Assembly: GCA_009780515.1 (NCBI GenBank)
Contig: WQZX01000017.1
Location: 1 to 46,903 of the forward strand
Reading direction: 5' to 3'
Origin: Nocardioidaceae bacterium
GTDB taxonomy: Bacteria; Actinomycetota; Actinomycetes; Propionibacteriales; Nocardioidaceae
DNA: 46,903 bases
This document shows positions 17,567 to 26,182 of this stretch, in pieces. The translations under genes and the position numbers were made by a program. The notes under the pieces are model-generated. The model was not told the DNA's origin and ran no database searches. It saw only the letters and a program-made list of their open reading frames with translations. The first letter of the stretch is position 1, and each line of letters begins with the position of its first letter.

Positions 17567-19150
17567 ATGACCGACCTCCTCACTGCGGGTCCGGCAGATC
17601 CGGCCGAGCAGTCCGAGCAGCCCGGGAACAGCAGTGGCCACCGCCACCTCGGCCTGGCTCTCATCCTGATCTGCAGCGCGCAGCTGATGGTGGTGCTCGA
17701 CAGCTCCATCGCCAACATCGCGCTGCCCTACATCGGCAACGACCTGCACATCGACCGGGCGAACCTCTCCTGGATCGTCACCGGCTACGCGCTCGCCTTC
17801 GGCGGGCTGCTGCTGCTCGGCGGACGGCTCGGCGACCTGTTCGGGCGCCGCCGCGTGTTCATGATCGGCGTCGCTCTCTTCGCGATCGCCTCCGCCCTGG
17901 GTGGTCTCGCCCAGAACGAGGGCATGCTGCTGGCCTCGCGTGGCCTGCAGGGCTTCGCCGCTGCGCTCGCCTCCCCGACAGCCCTCGCGCTGATCACCAC
18001 GACGTTCCCGGCCGGCCCGAGCCGCAACCGCGCGTTCGGCGTCTTCGCCATGATGTCCGGCGTGGGCGCCGCCGTCGGCCTGATCCTCGGTGGCTGGCTG
18101 ACCGACCTCGACCCGTCGTGGGGCTGGCGCCTGACCTTCCTGATCAACGTCCCGATCGGCCTGGGCGCCGCGTTCCTCGCGCCGCGCGTCCTCGGCGACA
18201 CCGACCACCACGCCGGCAAGCTCGACCTGCCTGGCGCCGTCCTCGGCACCGGCGGCCTGCTCGCGCTGGTCTTCGGAATCACCCGCACCAGCAACCTGAA
18301 GGACGCCGTCACCAACACGACGTACGGCTGGGGCGACCCGACCGCGCTCATCTCGATCACGGTCGGCGTCATCGCGCTCGCCGCATTCGTCCTCTACGAG
18401 GCGCGCGCCAAGAGCCCGCTGATGCCGCTGTCGATCTTCGCCAGCCGCACCCGCTCGGTCGCTTTCGTCGCCATGATGATCACGCCCGCCGCGATGTTCG
18501 CGATGTTCTTCTTCCTCTCGCAGTACGTCCAGGACGTCATGGGCTACACCCCGCTGCGGGCCGGCTTCGCCTTCCTGCCGTTCTGCTTCGGCATGGTCTT
18601 CGGCGCCACCGCGTCCTCGAAGCTCATCGCCCGCCTGGACCCGCGCTACCTGTCCGGCCTCGGCACCATCCTCGCCGGCGTCGCGCTGTTCATGTTCTCG
18701 CGCCTGCAGTTCGGCTCGGTGAGCTACTGGACCGACATCATGCCGTGGATCCTGCTCATGTCCGTGGGCATGGGCCTGACCTTCGTGCCGATGACGCTGG
18801 TCGCCGTGCACGGCGTACGCACCGAGGACGCCGGCATCGGATCGGGCGTGCTGAACACCATGCAGCAGGTCGGCGGTGCGCTGGGTCTGGCCTCGCTCTC
18901 CGCCGTGGCCGCCCACTTCGTCGCCGCGCGTGCCGACGTGCTCGCCCCGAAGCTCGCCGCCGCCGCGCAGACCGGCGACAAGTTCGGGCTGCTGCGGCTG
19001 CAGATGGACGCGTTCGCCCACGGCGCGACGCACGCGTTCCTCGTCGGCGCGATGATGATCTGGGTCGCCTCGGCCCTGCTCTGGCTGCTGCTCAACGTCA
19101 AGCACACCGAGCTCGCCGGTGACGCCCCGGAGGGCGTCCACGTGGGCTGA
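17567..19150 (+). CDS. MFS drug exporter, DHA2 family (14 TM segments)
   Basis: A 527-residue membrane protein with the DHA2/EmrB-QacA pattern. It has ALPYIGNDL after the first membrane helix (LMVVLDSSIANI), the loop motif GGRLGDLFGRRR, and GVGAAVGLILGGWL (antiporter motif C region). About 14 hydrophobic segments are visible. It should export toxic compounds using the proton gradient. The ATG at 17567 follows AAGGA with a five-base gap; the longer in-frame start at 16868 lies in tetR and is rejected. It is co-transcribed with tetR and ended by a perfect palindrome. Confidence 0.92.
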   Translation: MTDLLTAGPADPAEQSEQPGNSSGHRHLGLALILICSAQLMVVLDSSIANIALPYIGNDLHIDRANLSWIVTGYALAFGGLLLLGGRLGDLFGRRRVFMIGVALFAIASALGGLAQNEGMLLASRGLQGFAAALASPTALALITTTFPAGPSRNRAFGVFAMMSGVGAAVGLILGGWLTDLDPSWGWRLTFLINVPIGLGAAFLAPRVLGDTDHHAGKLDLPGAVLGTGGLLALVFGITRTSNLKDAVTNTTYGWGDPTALISITVGVIALAAFVLYEARAKSPLMPLSIFASRTRSVAFVAMMITPAAMFAMFFFLSQYVQDVMGYTPLRAGFAFLPFCFGMVFGATASSKLIARLDPRYLSGLGTILAGVALFMFSRLQFGSVSYWTDIMPWILLMSVGMGLTFVPMTLVAVHGVRTEDAGIGSGVLNTMQQVGGALGLASLSAVAAHFVAARADVLAPKLAAAAQTGDKFGLLRLQMDAFAHGATHAFLVGAMMIWVASALLWLLLNVKHTELAGDAPEGVHVG

Positions 19151-19164
19151 TCCGCTCAGCACGT

Positions 19165-19204
19165 ACGACGGCGGCCGCACCCGATCGGGTGCGGCCGCCG
19201 TCGT
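19165..19204. terminator. Bidirectional terminator, 40-nt perfect palindrome
   Basis: Two 20-base arms, ACGACGGCGGCCGCACCCGA and its exact complement, with no unpaired bases in sequence. It separates the MFS gene from the convergent MetE-like gene. Confidence 0.75.
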
Positions 19205-19230
19205 GCTTCAGCCGGAGATCTCGGGCCGTC

Positions 19231-20235
19231 TCAGGCACCCCCGGACAGGCCCGCTGACGCGCGGCGCAGCACGTCGACGAGCGGGCGCACCTGGGTGGCG
19301 GGGGTGGCGGCGAGGCCGCAGGACGGCGAGAGCAGGAGCCGCTCCGACACCTGCTCGGGGTCGAGGCCGAGCAGGTCCAGCCAGCGCAGGACGCGCTCGA
19401 TCGTGCCCTTGGGCATGCGGGCAGCACCGAGTGGCGGTACGACGCCCAGGACCACCGTGTCACCGGCCTCGAGCGCCTCGGCGCACGCGTCGTGACCGTC
19501 GGCGTCGAGCAGGTCGAGGTCGACCATCACCCCGGTGGCGCCGGCGCCCCGGAGCAGGGCGATGGGGGCCTGCGGCGCGCAGCAGTGGACCCAGACGTCC
19601 GGGCCGGCCGCCTCGATGACCCACTGCAGCGCCTCGCTCGCCTCCGGCGGGTGGATGGCGCGATGCTTGCCGAAGCCCGACGCGGTCGGGATCCGCGCCG
19701 CCAGCACGGCGGGCAGCGCCGGCTCGTCGAGCTGGAGCACGATGCGGGCGGCATCCGGCAGACGGCGTCGTACGTCGGCCAGGTGCTCGCCCACGGCGAC
19801 GGCGAGCGCCTGCGCGAGGTCGCGTCGGGCACCGTGGTCGGCGAGCACCTTGTCGCCACGCGGCCGCTCCACCGTGGCGGCGAGGGTCCACGGCCCGGTC
19901 ACCTGGACCTTGAGGTCGCCGGTCAGGCCGGCCGCCCGCTCCTCGAGCGTGTCGAGGTCCTGCGCGAGCAGGCTGCGGGCCCGACGCTGGTCGAGGGCGG
20001 GCGCGCCGGAGGTGCCGGTCAGGCGCCAGCCGTCGGGCTGCAGATCCGCGTCGAGCTCGCCGAGCAGGCCGACCGCGCGGCCGGTCATCCCGGCGTGGGT
20101 GCCCCGTCCGGGCACCTCGGGCAGGAACGGCAGCCCGCCCTCGGAGCCGAGCTCGCCGAGCACGATCCGCAGCGCCTCGTCGAAGTCGCGCTGGTCGGCA
20201 CCCGGGAAGGAGCCGACGCCGGTCGCCCGCGCCAT
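19231..20235 (-). CDS. MetE C-terminal-like (cobalamin-independent methionine synthase family) protein
   Basis: A 334-residue protein resembling only the catalytic C-terminal barrel of MetE; full MetE is more than 700 residues. Candidate zinc ligands are visible: H217 and C219 in VWVHCCAPQ, and C306 in LSPSCGL. LDEPALPAVL resembles a conserved MetE strand. It starts with the family opening ATGVGSFPG. Its ATG overlaps the mnmA stop by one base (TGATG), so the two are translationally coupled. The longer frame upstream is rejected because it lies in mnmA. Standalone homologues are known from actinobacterial genomes, often labelled methionine synthase. Whether it makes methionine or has a sulfur-related methyl-transfer role linked to MnmA cannot be told here. 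Confidence 0.85.
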   Translation of the reverse strand: MARATGVGSFPGADQRDFDEALRIVLGELGSEGGLPFLPEVPGRGTHAGMTGRAVGLLGELDADLQPDGWRLTGTSGAPALDQRRARSLLAQDLDTLEERAAGLTGDLKVQVTGPWTLAATVERPRGDKVLADHGARRDLAQALAVAVGEHLADVRRRLPDAARIVLQLDEPALPAVLAARIPTASGFGKHRAIHPPEASEALQWVIEAAGPDVWVHCCAPQAPIALLRGAGATGVMVDLDLLDADGHDACAEALEAGDTVVLGVVPPLGAARMPKGTIERVLRWLDLLGLDPEQVSERLLLSPSCGLAATPATQVRPLVDVLRRASAGLSGGA

Positions 20236-21359
20236 CAGTCGGTGGCCCGCCGGGTGGCGGCGATCGTGGCGGAGCCGACCACGCGGGTCCCGTCGTACAC
20301 GACGACGGCCTGGCCGGGCGCCACGCCGTGGGCAGGGTCGAGGAGATCGACCTCGAGGCCGGTCTCCGTCACGACCACCCGGGCCCGGTGCTCGGCGCCG
20401 TGGGCGCGCAGCTGCACGGTCACCGACTCCCCCGCGAGCTCGTTGCCTGCCGGCAGGCAAGGGCCGCACCAGCGCGGGTCGACGCCGGTCAGGCCCGTGA
20501 TCGCGAGGCGTTCGTGCGGGCCCACGGTCACGGTGCGGGTGACGGGCTCGATGTCGAGGACGTAGCGGGGGCGACCGTCGGGTGCGGGGTGCCCGAGCCG
20601 CAGCCCCTTGCGCTGGCCGATGGTGAAGCCGAGGGTGCCCTCGTGCTCACCCACCTGCGCACCGCTCTCGTCCACGATGATCCCGGGGCTCAGCGATGCG
20701 AGATCCGGATCGCGCTCGGAGAGCTTCTCCCGCAGCCAGCCCGCGTTGTCGCCGTCGGCGACGAAGCAGATGTCGTGGCTGTCGGGCTTGTCCGCGACCA
20801 GCAGCCCACGGCGGGCCGCCTCCTCGCGCACCTGCGGCTTCGGGGTGTCGCCCAGCGGGAACAGCGAGTGCCGCAGCTGCCGCTCGTCGAGCACGCCGAG
20901 CACGTAGCTCTGGTCCTTGCCGTGGTCGACCGCGCGGTGCATCTCGATGCCACCGCCGGCGGTGGTGCGCAGCTGGGCGTAGTGGCCGGTCGCGACCGCG
21001 TCGAAGCCCAGCGCCAGCGCGCGGTCGAGCACGGCCTCGAACTTGATCTTCTCGTTGCAGCGCAGGCACGGGTTGGGCGTCTGCCCGGCGGCGTAGGTGT
21101 CCATGAAGTCCTCGACCACCTCGGCGTGGAAGCGGTCGGACATGTCCCAGACGTAGAACGGGATCCCGATGACGTCGGCCGCCCGGCGGGCGTCGTTGCT
21201 GTCCTCGATCGTGCAGCAGCCGCGCGCGCCGGTGCGGTAGGACTTCGGGTTGCGCGAGAGGGCGAGGTGGATGCCCGTGACGTCGTGACCCGCCTCGACC
21301 GCGCGAGCGGCGGCGACGGCGGAGTCCACTCCCCCGGACATGGCGGCGACGACCCTCAT
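20235..21359 (-). CDS. mnmA: tRNA-specific 2-thiouridylase MnmA
   Basis: MnmA thiolates U34 in tRNAs for Lys, Glu and Gln using ATP and a sulfur relay that begins at a cysteine desulfurase. The 374-residue protein has the ATP pyrophosphatase loop SGGVDS (8-13), the catalytic cysteine C98 in [12 protein letters not shown], and the second catalytic cysteine C198 in SHDICFV. It also has GQRKGLRLG and the C-terminal barrel domains. The ATG at 21359 gives the normal family N-terminus [13 protein letters not shown]; the longer frame running to 22625 is antisense-like shadow. It sits 11 bases after the cysteine desulfurase that probably feeds it sulfur. Confidence 0.96.
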   Translation of the reverse strand: MRVVAAMSGGVDSAVAAARAVEAGHDVTGIHLALSRNPKSYRTGARGCCTIEDSNDARRAADVIGIPFYVWDMSDRFHAEVVEDFMDTYAAGQTPNPCLRCNEKIKFEAVLDRALALGFDAVATGHYAQLRTTAGGGIEMHRAVDHGKDQSYVLGVLDERQLRHSLFPLGDTPKPQVREEAARRGLLVADKPDSHDICFVADGDNAGWLREKLSERDPDLASLSPGIIVDESGAQVGEHEGTLGFTIGQRKGLRLGHPAPDGRPRYVLDIEPVTRTVTVGPHERLAITGLTGVDPRWCGPCLPAGNELAGESVTVQLRAHGAEHRARVVVTETGLEVDLLDPAHGVAPGQAVVVYDGTRVVGSATIAATRRATD

Positions 21360-21370
21360 CCGACGCCCCG

Positions 21371-22546
21371 TCAGCGGTGGGCCGCACGCGCGCGCTGCAC
21401 GCATGCGCCGATCGCGGCCACCGCGGCGTCGACGTCGGCCTCGGTCGTGGTGTGGCCGAGGCTGAAGCGCAGCGAGCTGCGCGCATCCTCGGCGTCGCGG
21501 CCCATGGCGAGCAGGACGTGCGACGGCTGGGGCACGCCGGCCGAGCAGGCCGATCCCGTGGAGCACTCGATGCCCTGGGCGTCGAGGAGCATCAGCAGCG
21601 AGTCGCCCTCGCAGCCGGGGAAGGAGAGGTGGGCGATCCCGGGCAGCCCGCCCGGGGCACCGGCCCCGTTCACGACCGCGTCCGGCACCTCGCGCAGCAT
21701 CCCGGCGACGAGTCGCTCGCGCAGCGCGGCCACGCGGTCGGCGTACGCGTGCTGCTGCTTGACCGCCCACTCGACGGCGGCGGCGAAGCCGGCGATGGCG
21801 GGCGCGTCCAGGGTGCCGCTGCGGACGTCGCGCTCCTGGCCGCCCCCGTGGAGCAGCGCTGTCACGTCGAGCTCGCGGCGTACGAGCAGCGCCCCCACGC
21901 CCTGGGGGCCGCCGACCTTGTGGCCGGAGAGCGAGAGCGCGTCGACACCGGAGCACGCGAAGTCGACGGGTACGACGCCCACGGCCTGGACCGCGTCGGT
22001 GTGCACCGGGATGCCGTGGGCGGCGGCGAGGGACACGATCTCCTCGATCGGCTGGAGCGTCCCGACCTCGTTGTTCGCCCACATCACCGAGATCAGCGCG
22101 ACGGATGCGGGGTCGCGCTCGATCGTGGCGCGCAGGGCGGCGACGTCGAGCCGGCCGGCGACGTCGACGGCCAGCAGCTCGACACCGGCCCCCTCGTGCT
22201 CCTCCAGCCAGGCCAGCGGGTCGAGGACCGCATGGTGCTCCACCGACGACGACAGGACCCGGGTACGCCGCCCGGCGGCCATCCGCCGCGACCAGAACAG
22301 GCCCTTGAGCGCCAGGTTGTCCGACTCGGTGCCGCCGGAGGTGAAGACCACCTCGCCCGGCCGGCACCCGAGCGCCTGCGCGAGCGTCTCGCGCGACTCC
22401 TCGACGACCCGGCGCACCCGTCGCCCGGAGGCGTGCAGCGAGTTGGCGTTGCCGACGTCGCGCAGGCGCGCGGTCATGGCCTCGACCGCCGCGTCCACCA
22501 TGGGGGTGGTCGCCGCGTGGTCGAGGTAGACGGTGCGCTCGGTCAT
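21371..22546 (-). CDS. Cysteine desulfurase (IscS/NifS family)
   Basis: A pyridoxal-phosphate enzyme that takes sulfur from cysteine as a persulfide. The 391-residue protein has YLDHAATTP at the N-terminus, the PLP lysine K210 in [12 protein letters not shown], and the active-site cysteine C334 in STGSACSAG. The ATG at 22546 follows TTGGAG and restores the usual start just before the conserved YLDHAATT. It is first of three tightly packed genes with mnmA and a MetE-like protein, so its main partner is probably MnmA. Confidence 0.95.
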   Translation of the reverse strand: MTERTVYLDHAATTPMVDAAVEAMTARLRDVGNANSLHASGRRVRRVVEESRETLAQALGCRPGEVVFTSGGTESDNLALKGLFWSRRMAAGRRTRVLSSSVEHHAVLDPLAWLEEHEGAGVELLAVDVAGRLDVAALRATIERDPASVALISVMWANNEVGTLQPIEEIVSLAAAHGIPVHTDAVQAVGVVPVDFACSGVDALSLSGHKVGGPQGVGALLVRRELDVTALLHGGGQERDVRSGTLDAPAIAGFAAAVEWAVKQQHAYADRVAALRERLVAGMLREVPDAVVNGAGAPGGLPGIAHLSFPGCEGDSLLMLLDAQGIECSTGSACSAGVPQPSHVLLAMGRDAEDARSSLRFSLGHTTTEADVDAAVAAIGACVQRARAAHR

Positions 22547-22670
22547 GTCGACTCCAAGGGTACGGCGCCGCCCCCGCTGCGACCGACCCGCGTGCGTTCG
22601 TCTGTCGCTCACCACCGCTCACCACGTTCCGGGGCCGTGGAGACGGACCTCCGGCGACCGAGCAGCCGCC

Positions 22671-23768
22671 TCAGAGCAGCACGAGGTCGTCGCGGTGGAC
22701 CACCTCGCGGACCCCCTGGGCGCCGAGCAGCCTGGGCAGCTCGGCGGCGTCGAAGTTGACCAGGCCGCGGGCGACGACCACGCCGTCCGGGCCGACGATG
22801 TCGACGGGATCGCCCGCGACGAACTCGCCGACGACCTCGGTGATGCCGGCGGCCAGCAACGACGCCCTCCGCTCGACGACAGCGCGGACGGCACCCGCGT
22901 CGAGGACCAGCGAGCCCTTGGCGTCCGAGGCATGGCGCAGCCACAGCAACCGCGTGGGACGACGCTTGCCGGTGGCGTGGAACAGCGTGCCGACCTGCTC
23001 CCCCGCGAGCGCCTCGCCCGCCTGCGCCGCCGAGGTGAGCACGACGGGGATCCCCGCGCCGGTCGCGATCGACGCGGCCTCGACCTTGGTGGTCATCCCG
23101 CCGGTGCCGACACCCGCGGCGCCGACGCTGCCGATGGTGACCTGCGCGAGGTCGCGCTCGTCACGCACCTCGGCGATCAGGCGTGCGGACGGGTCGCTGG
23201 GCGGGCCGTCGTACAGGCCGTCGACGTCGGAGAGCAGGACCAGCAGGTCCGCGTGCACCAGGTGGGCGACGAGGGCGGCGAGCCGGTCGTTGTCGCCGAA
23301 CCTGATCTCGCTGGTCGCGACGGTGTCGTTCTCGTTGGCGATCGGGAGCACGCCGAGCTCCAGCAGGCGGTCGAGCGTCTGCTGGGCGTTGCGGTAGTGC
23401 GAGCGGCGGCTGACGTCGTCGACGGTCAGCAGCACCTGTGCGGAGGTGATGTCGTAGCGGGCGAGCTCGCGGGTGTACTCGTGGATCAACAGCCCCTGTC
23501 CGACGGCCGCGGCCGCCTGCTGCGCCGCGAGCCGGCGCGGACGCCGCTTGAAGCCCAGCGGGGCCAGCCCCGCCGCGATGGCGCCGGACGAGACCAGCAC
23601 GACCTCGGCTCCCCGGACGCGCACGCCGGCGAGCACGTCGACCAGGGTGCTGAGCCGCTCGGGATCGATGCCGCCGGCCGCCGTCGTCAGCGAGGACGAG
23701 CCGACCTTGACGACGATGCGGTGCGCGCCGGTGACCTCCGGGCGCCGCTCAATCGTCATCGTCGGCAC
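22671..23768 (-). CDS. proB: Glutamate 5-kinase
   Basis: ProB phosphorylates glutamate with ATP in the first step of proline synthesis. The 365-residue protein has an amino acid kinase domain ([48 protein letters not shown]). A C-terminal PUA domain follows from about residue 280. The GTG start at 23768 has AGGA eight bases upstream and overlaps the end of obg by 20 bases. An ATG nine bases further in (23759) is the alternative. It is co-transcribed with obg. Confidence 0.95.
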   Translation of the reverse strand: MPTMTIERRPEVTGAHRIVVKVGSSSLTTAAGGIDPERLSTLVDVLAGVRVRGAEVVLVSSGAIAAGLAPLGFKRRPRRLAAQQAAAAVGQGLLIHEYTRELARYDITSAQVLLTVDDVSRRSHYRNAQQTLDRLLELGVLPIANENDTVATSEIRFGDNDRLAALVAHLVHADLLVLLSDVDGLYDGPPSDPSARLIAEVRDERDLAQVTIGSVGAAGVGTGGMTTKVEAASIATGAGIPVVLTSAAQAGEALAGEQVGTLFHATGKRRPTRLLWLRHASDAKGSLVLDAGAVRAVVERRASLLAAGITEVVGEFVAGDPVDIVGPDGVVVARGLVNFDAAELPRLLGAQGVREVVHRDDLVLL

Positions 23769-25314
23769 CGGGGTCGTCCTGGAGCCAGGCCTCCTCGTCG
23801 CTCAGCTCGGGCTGGGCGTCGGGGTCGTCGTCGGACCCGATCTCGTACGACGACGGGCCGTACTCGTCGGGACGGTCGATGCGCCGCGCGACGTCGGCGC
23901 GCGTCTCGCCCTCGGCGCGACCCTCCATCTGCTCCTGGATGTCGCGGCGGCGCTGGGCGGCCGGGCGGTCCTCGGCGAAGCGGCTGTCCTCGCCGCGGCG
24001 GGCGAGGTTCTCCGCACCAGCGTCGATGCCGGGGTTGAAGTCGAAGACGACCGCGTCGTCGGGGTGGCCGATGAGCACCGCGTCGCCGGGCACGGCGCCG
24101 AGCCCGAGGAGGCGCTCCTCGACCCCGAGCCGGTTGAGCCGGTCGGCGAGGTAGCCGACGGCCTCGTCGTTGCTGAAGTCGGTCTGACGGACCCACCGCT
24201 CGGGCTTGACGCCACGCACGCGCCAGCCGGCGCCGGTGCGGTTGATGGTGAAGTCGTCGCCGTCGACGCTCTTCGGGCGCAGCACGATCCGCTCGGCGAC
24301 CGCCTCCGCGCGGGCGGCCGCGACGATCTCGGCCATCGCGAACACCAGCTCGCGGGTGCCCTCGCCGCTCATCGCGGAGATCTCGAAGACGCGCAGGCCA
24401 CGCTCGCGCAGCTCCTCGACGACGAGCTCGGCGATGCCGCGGCCGTCGGGCACGTCGACCTTGTTGAGGGCCACCAGGCGCGGCCGGTCCTCCAGGCCGC
24501 CGTACCGGCGCAGCTCGTCCTCGATGATGTCGAGGTCGTCGACCGGGTTGCGGCCGGGCTCCATGGTCGCGGTGTCGAGCACGTGGACCAGCGCCGCGCA
24601 CCGCTCGATGTGCCGCAGGAAGTCGTGGCCGAGGCCCCGGCCCTCGGCGGCGCCCTCGATCAGACCGGGTACGTCGGCGACGGTGAACGTCGTCTCGCCG
24701 CCGGTGACCACGCCGAGGTTCGGCACCAGGGTGGTGAACGGGTAGTCGGCGATCTTCGGGCGGGCGCGCGAGATCGCGGCGATCAGGCTGGACTTGCCCG
24801 CGCTGGGGAAGCCGACCAGGCCGACGTCGGCGACGATCTTCAGCTCGAGGGTGACCTCGAGCTCCTCGCCCGGCTCGCCGAGCAGCGCGAAGCCGGGCGC
24901 CTTGCGGGTCTTGGAGGCGAGCGCCGCGTTGCCGAGACCGCCGCGACCGCCCTGGGCGATGACGAGCTCGGTGCCGGCACCGACCATGTCGGCGATGGGC
25001 TCGCCGCGGGTGTCGGTCACGACCGTGCCGTCCGGGACGGGCAGCACGAGGTCGGCGCCGTGGGCGCCGTTGCGCCGGTCGCCGGCACCGTGGCCGCCGT
25101 GCTCGGCCCGGCGCTTGGAGCTGTGGTGGTAGTCCAGCAGCGTGGTCACGTCAGGGTCGACGCGCAGGACGATCGACCCGCCCGGCCCGCCGTTGCCGCC
25201 GTCGGGGCCACCGAGCGGCTTGAACTTCTCGCGGTGCACCGACGCGACGCCGTTGCCGCCGCGGCCGGCAGCCAGGTGCAACGTGACCCGGTCGACGAAG
25301 GTGGGCACGGCCAT
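23749..25314 (-). CDS. obg: Obg/CgtA GTPase
   Basis: Obg is an essential GTPase linked to large ribosomal subunit assembly and stress signalling. The 521-residue protein shows a Gly-rich Obg fold ([29 protein letters not shown]) and a G domain with [18 protein letters not shown] and NKVD. An OCT domain lies around residues 345-425, and a long acidic tail ends in DDDD. The acidic extension is typical of actinobacterial Obg proteins. No Shine-Dalgarno is seen; GAGACT lies six bases before the ATG, so it may be leaderless. It follows rplU-rpmA but is separated from them by a hairpin. Confidence 0.96.
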   Translation of the reverse strand: MAVPTFVDRVTLHLAAGRGGNGVASVHREKFKPLGGPDGGNGGPGGSIVLRVDPDVTTLLDYHHSSKRRAEHGGHGAGDRRNGAHGADLVLPVPDGTVVTDTRGEPIADMVGAGTELVIAQGGRGGLGNAALASKTRKAPGFALLGEPGEELEVTLELKIVADVGLVGFPSAGKSSLIAAISRARPKIADYPFTTLVPNLGVVTGGETTFTVADVPGLIEGAAEGRGLGHDFLRHIERCAALVHVLDTATMEPGRNPVDDLDIIEDELRRYGGLEDRPRLVALNKVDVPDGRGIAELVVEELRERGLRVFEISAMSGEGTRELVFAMAEIVAAARAEAVAERIVLRPKSVDGDDFTINRTGAGWRVRGVKPERWVRQTDFSNDEAVGYLADRLNRLGVEERLLGLGAVPGDAVLIGHPDDAVVFDFNPGIDAGAENLARRGEDSRFAEDRPAAQRRRDIQEQMEGRAEGETRADVARRIDRPDEYGPSSYEIGSDDDPDAQPELSDEEAWLQDDPGADDDD

Positions 25315-25348
25315 GAGCGCAGTCTCTCAGTAGGAGGAGGGAGAAATG

Positions 25349-25382
25349 CACGAAGGGCGCCCCGTCGGGGACGCCCTTCGTG
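25349..25382 (-). terminator. Terminator or attenuator after rpmA
   Basis: A stem of 15 bp with one bulged base (CACGAAGGGCGCCCC against its complement), loop GTC, between the rpmA stop and obg. It would end or reduce transcription from rplU-rpmA into obg-proB. Confidence 0.7.
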
Positions 25383-25401
25383 GTGGATCAGGGGGTGGGC
25401 G

Positions 25402-25659
25402 TCACTCGCCCGCCGGCAGGATGTTGACGACCTTGCGGCCACGCTTGGTGCCGAACTCGACGTTGCCCGCGACCAGCGCGAACAGGGTGTCGTCGCCGCC
25501 ACGGCCCACGCCCGCACCGGGGTGGAAGTGGGTGCCGCGCTGACGGACGATGATCTCGCCGGCGTTGACCAGCTGGCCGCCGAAGCGCTTCACGCCGAGG
25601 CGCTGCGCGTTCGAGTCGCGACCGTTCTTGGTGCTCGCTGCACCCTTCTTGTGTGCCAT
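25402..25659 (-). CDS. rpmA: 50S ribosomal protein L27
   Basis: An 85-residue L27, which contacts the peptidyl-transferase centre and the tRNA 3' ends. The N-terminus [20 protein letters not shown] and the central [20 protein letters not shown] are diagnostic. No N-terminal cleavage extension is present. The ATG follows AAGGA at seven bases. It follows rplU after 64 bases that contain a repeated GGTGGTCGAGCC element. Confidence 0.97.
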   Translation of the reverse strand: MAHKKGAASTKNGRDSNAQRLGVKRFGGQLVNAGEIIVRQRGTHFHPGAGVGRGGDDTLFALVAGNVEFGTKRGRKVVNILPAGE

Positions 25660-25683
25660 TGCTCAGTCCTTGTTTCTAAGTCC

Positions 25684-25722
25684 GGTGGTCGAGCCGAAGC
25701 CCGGTGGTCGAGCCTGTCGAGA
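25684..25722. repeat. REP-like GGTGGTCGAGCC repeat pair between rplU and rpmA
   Basis: A 12-base partial copy, GGTGGTCGAGCC (25684-25695), and a full 20-base copy, GGTGGTCGAGCCTGTCGAGA (25703-25722), directly abutting the rplU stop. The full element contains the short inverted repeat CTCGACAGGCTCGA-like core. A second full copy is inside rodA. Confidence 0.7.
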
Positions 25723-25723
25723 C

Positions 25724-26026
25724 TCAGGCGTTGATCGCGGTGATCTTGACCTGGGTGTACTTCTGACGGTGACCCTGGCGCTTCTTGTAGCCGGTCTTGT
25801 TCTTGTACTTCTGGATGACGATCTTCGGGCCCTTGGTGGCACCGAGGACCTCGGCGGTGACCGAGGCGTTGTCCAGGCCGGTGGCGGTGACGGTCTCGCC
25901 GTCCACCGTCATGACCACGGGAAGGGTCACGGTCTCGCCGACGCTCGTTGCGACCTTGTCGATCTCGATGACGTCGCCGACAGCGACCTTCTCCTGCTTC
26001 GCGCCAGCGCGCACGATCGCGTACAC
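25724..26026 (-). CDS. rplU: 50S ribosomal protein L21
   Basis: A 100-residue L21, a 23S-binding large-subunit protein. It has [17 protein letters not shown] at the start and the signature [21 protein letters not shown] near the C-terminus. The start is the GTG at 26026, with AAGGAG five bases upstream; this gives the normal family length. The longer in-frame ATG at 26152 overlaps the promoter -10 box and is rejected. First gene of the rplU-rpmA unit. Confidence 0.96.
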   Translation of the reverse strand: MYAIVRAGAKQEKVAVGDVIEIDKVATSVGETVTLPVVMTVDGETVTATGLDNASVTAEVLGATKGPKIVIQKYKNKTGYKKRQGHRQKYTQVKITAINA

Positions 26027-26151
26027 CGCGGTCTCCTTCGGACTTGCTTCGACTACCAGTGGGTCAAACTCATCAAGGCCCCGCAGCACAGCACGACGCG
26101 AGCCGGGTGCCGGCGGGAAGGTGCGCACCACGCAGGCAGCACCGACATTCA

Positions 26152-26181
26152 ATAGTACGGAGCCGCTCCCGTGGCGGGCAA
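26152..26181 (-). promoter_or_regulatory. Promoter of rplU-rpmA
   Basis: On the minus strand TTGCCC (26176-26181), 18 bases, TACTAT (26152-26157), immediately after the RNase E/G stop codon. It leaves a leader of about 118 bases before the rplU GTG, long enough for regulation by a ribosomal protein. Confidence 0.5.
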
Positions 26182-26182
26182 A

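Noticed and set aside
25724..26152. Longer rplU start at the ATG at 26152
   Set aside because: That ATG overlaps the -10 box and adds 42 residues not found in L21. The GTG at 26026 has AAGGAG and gives normal length.
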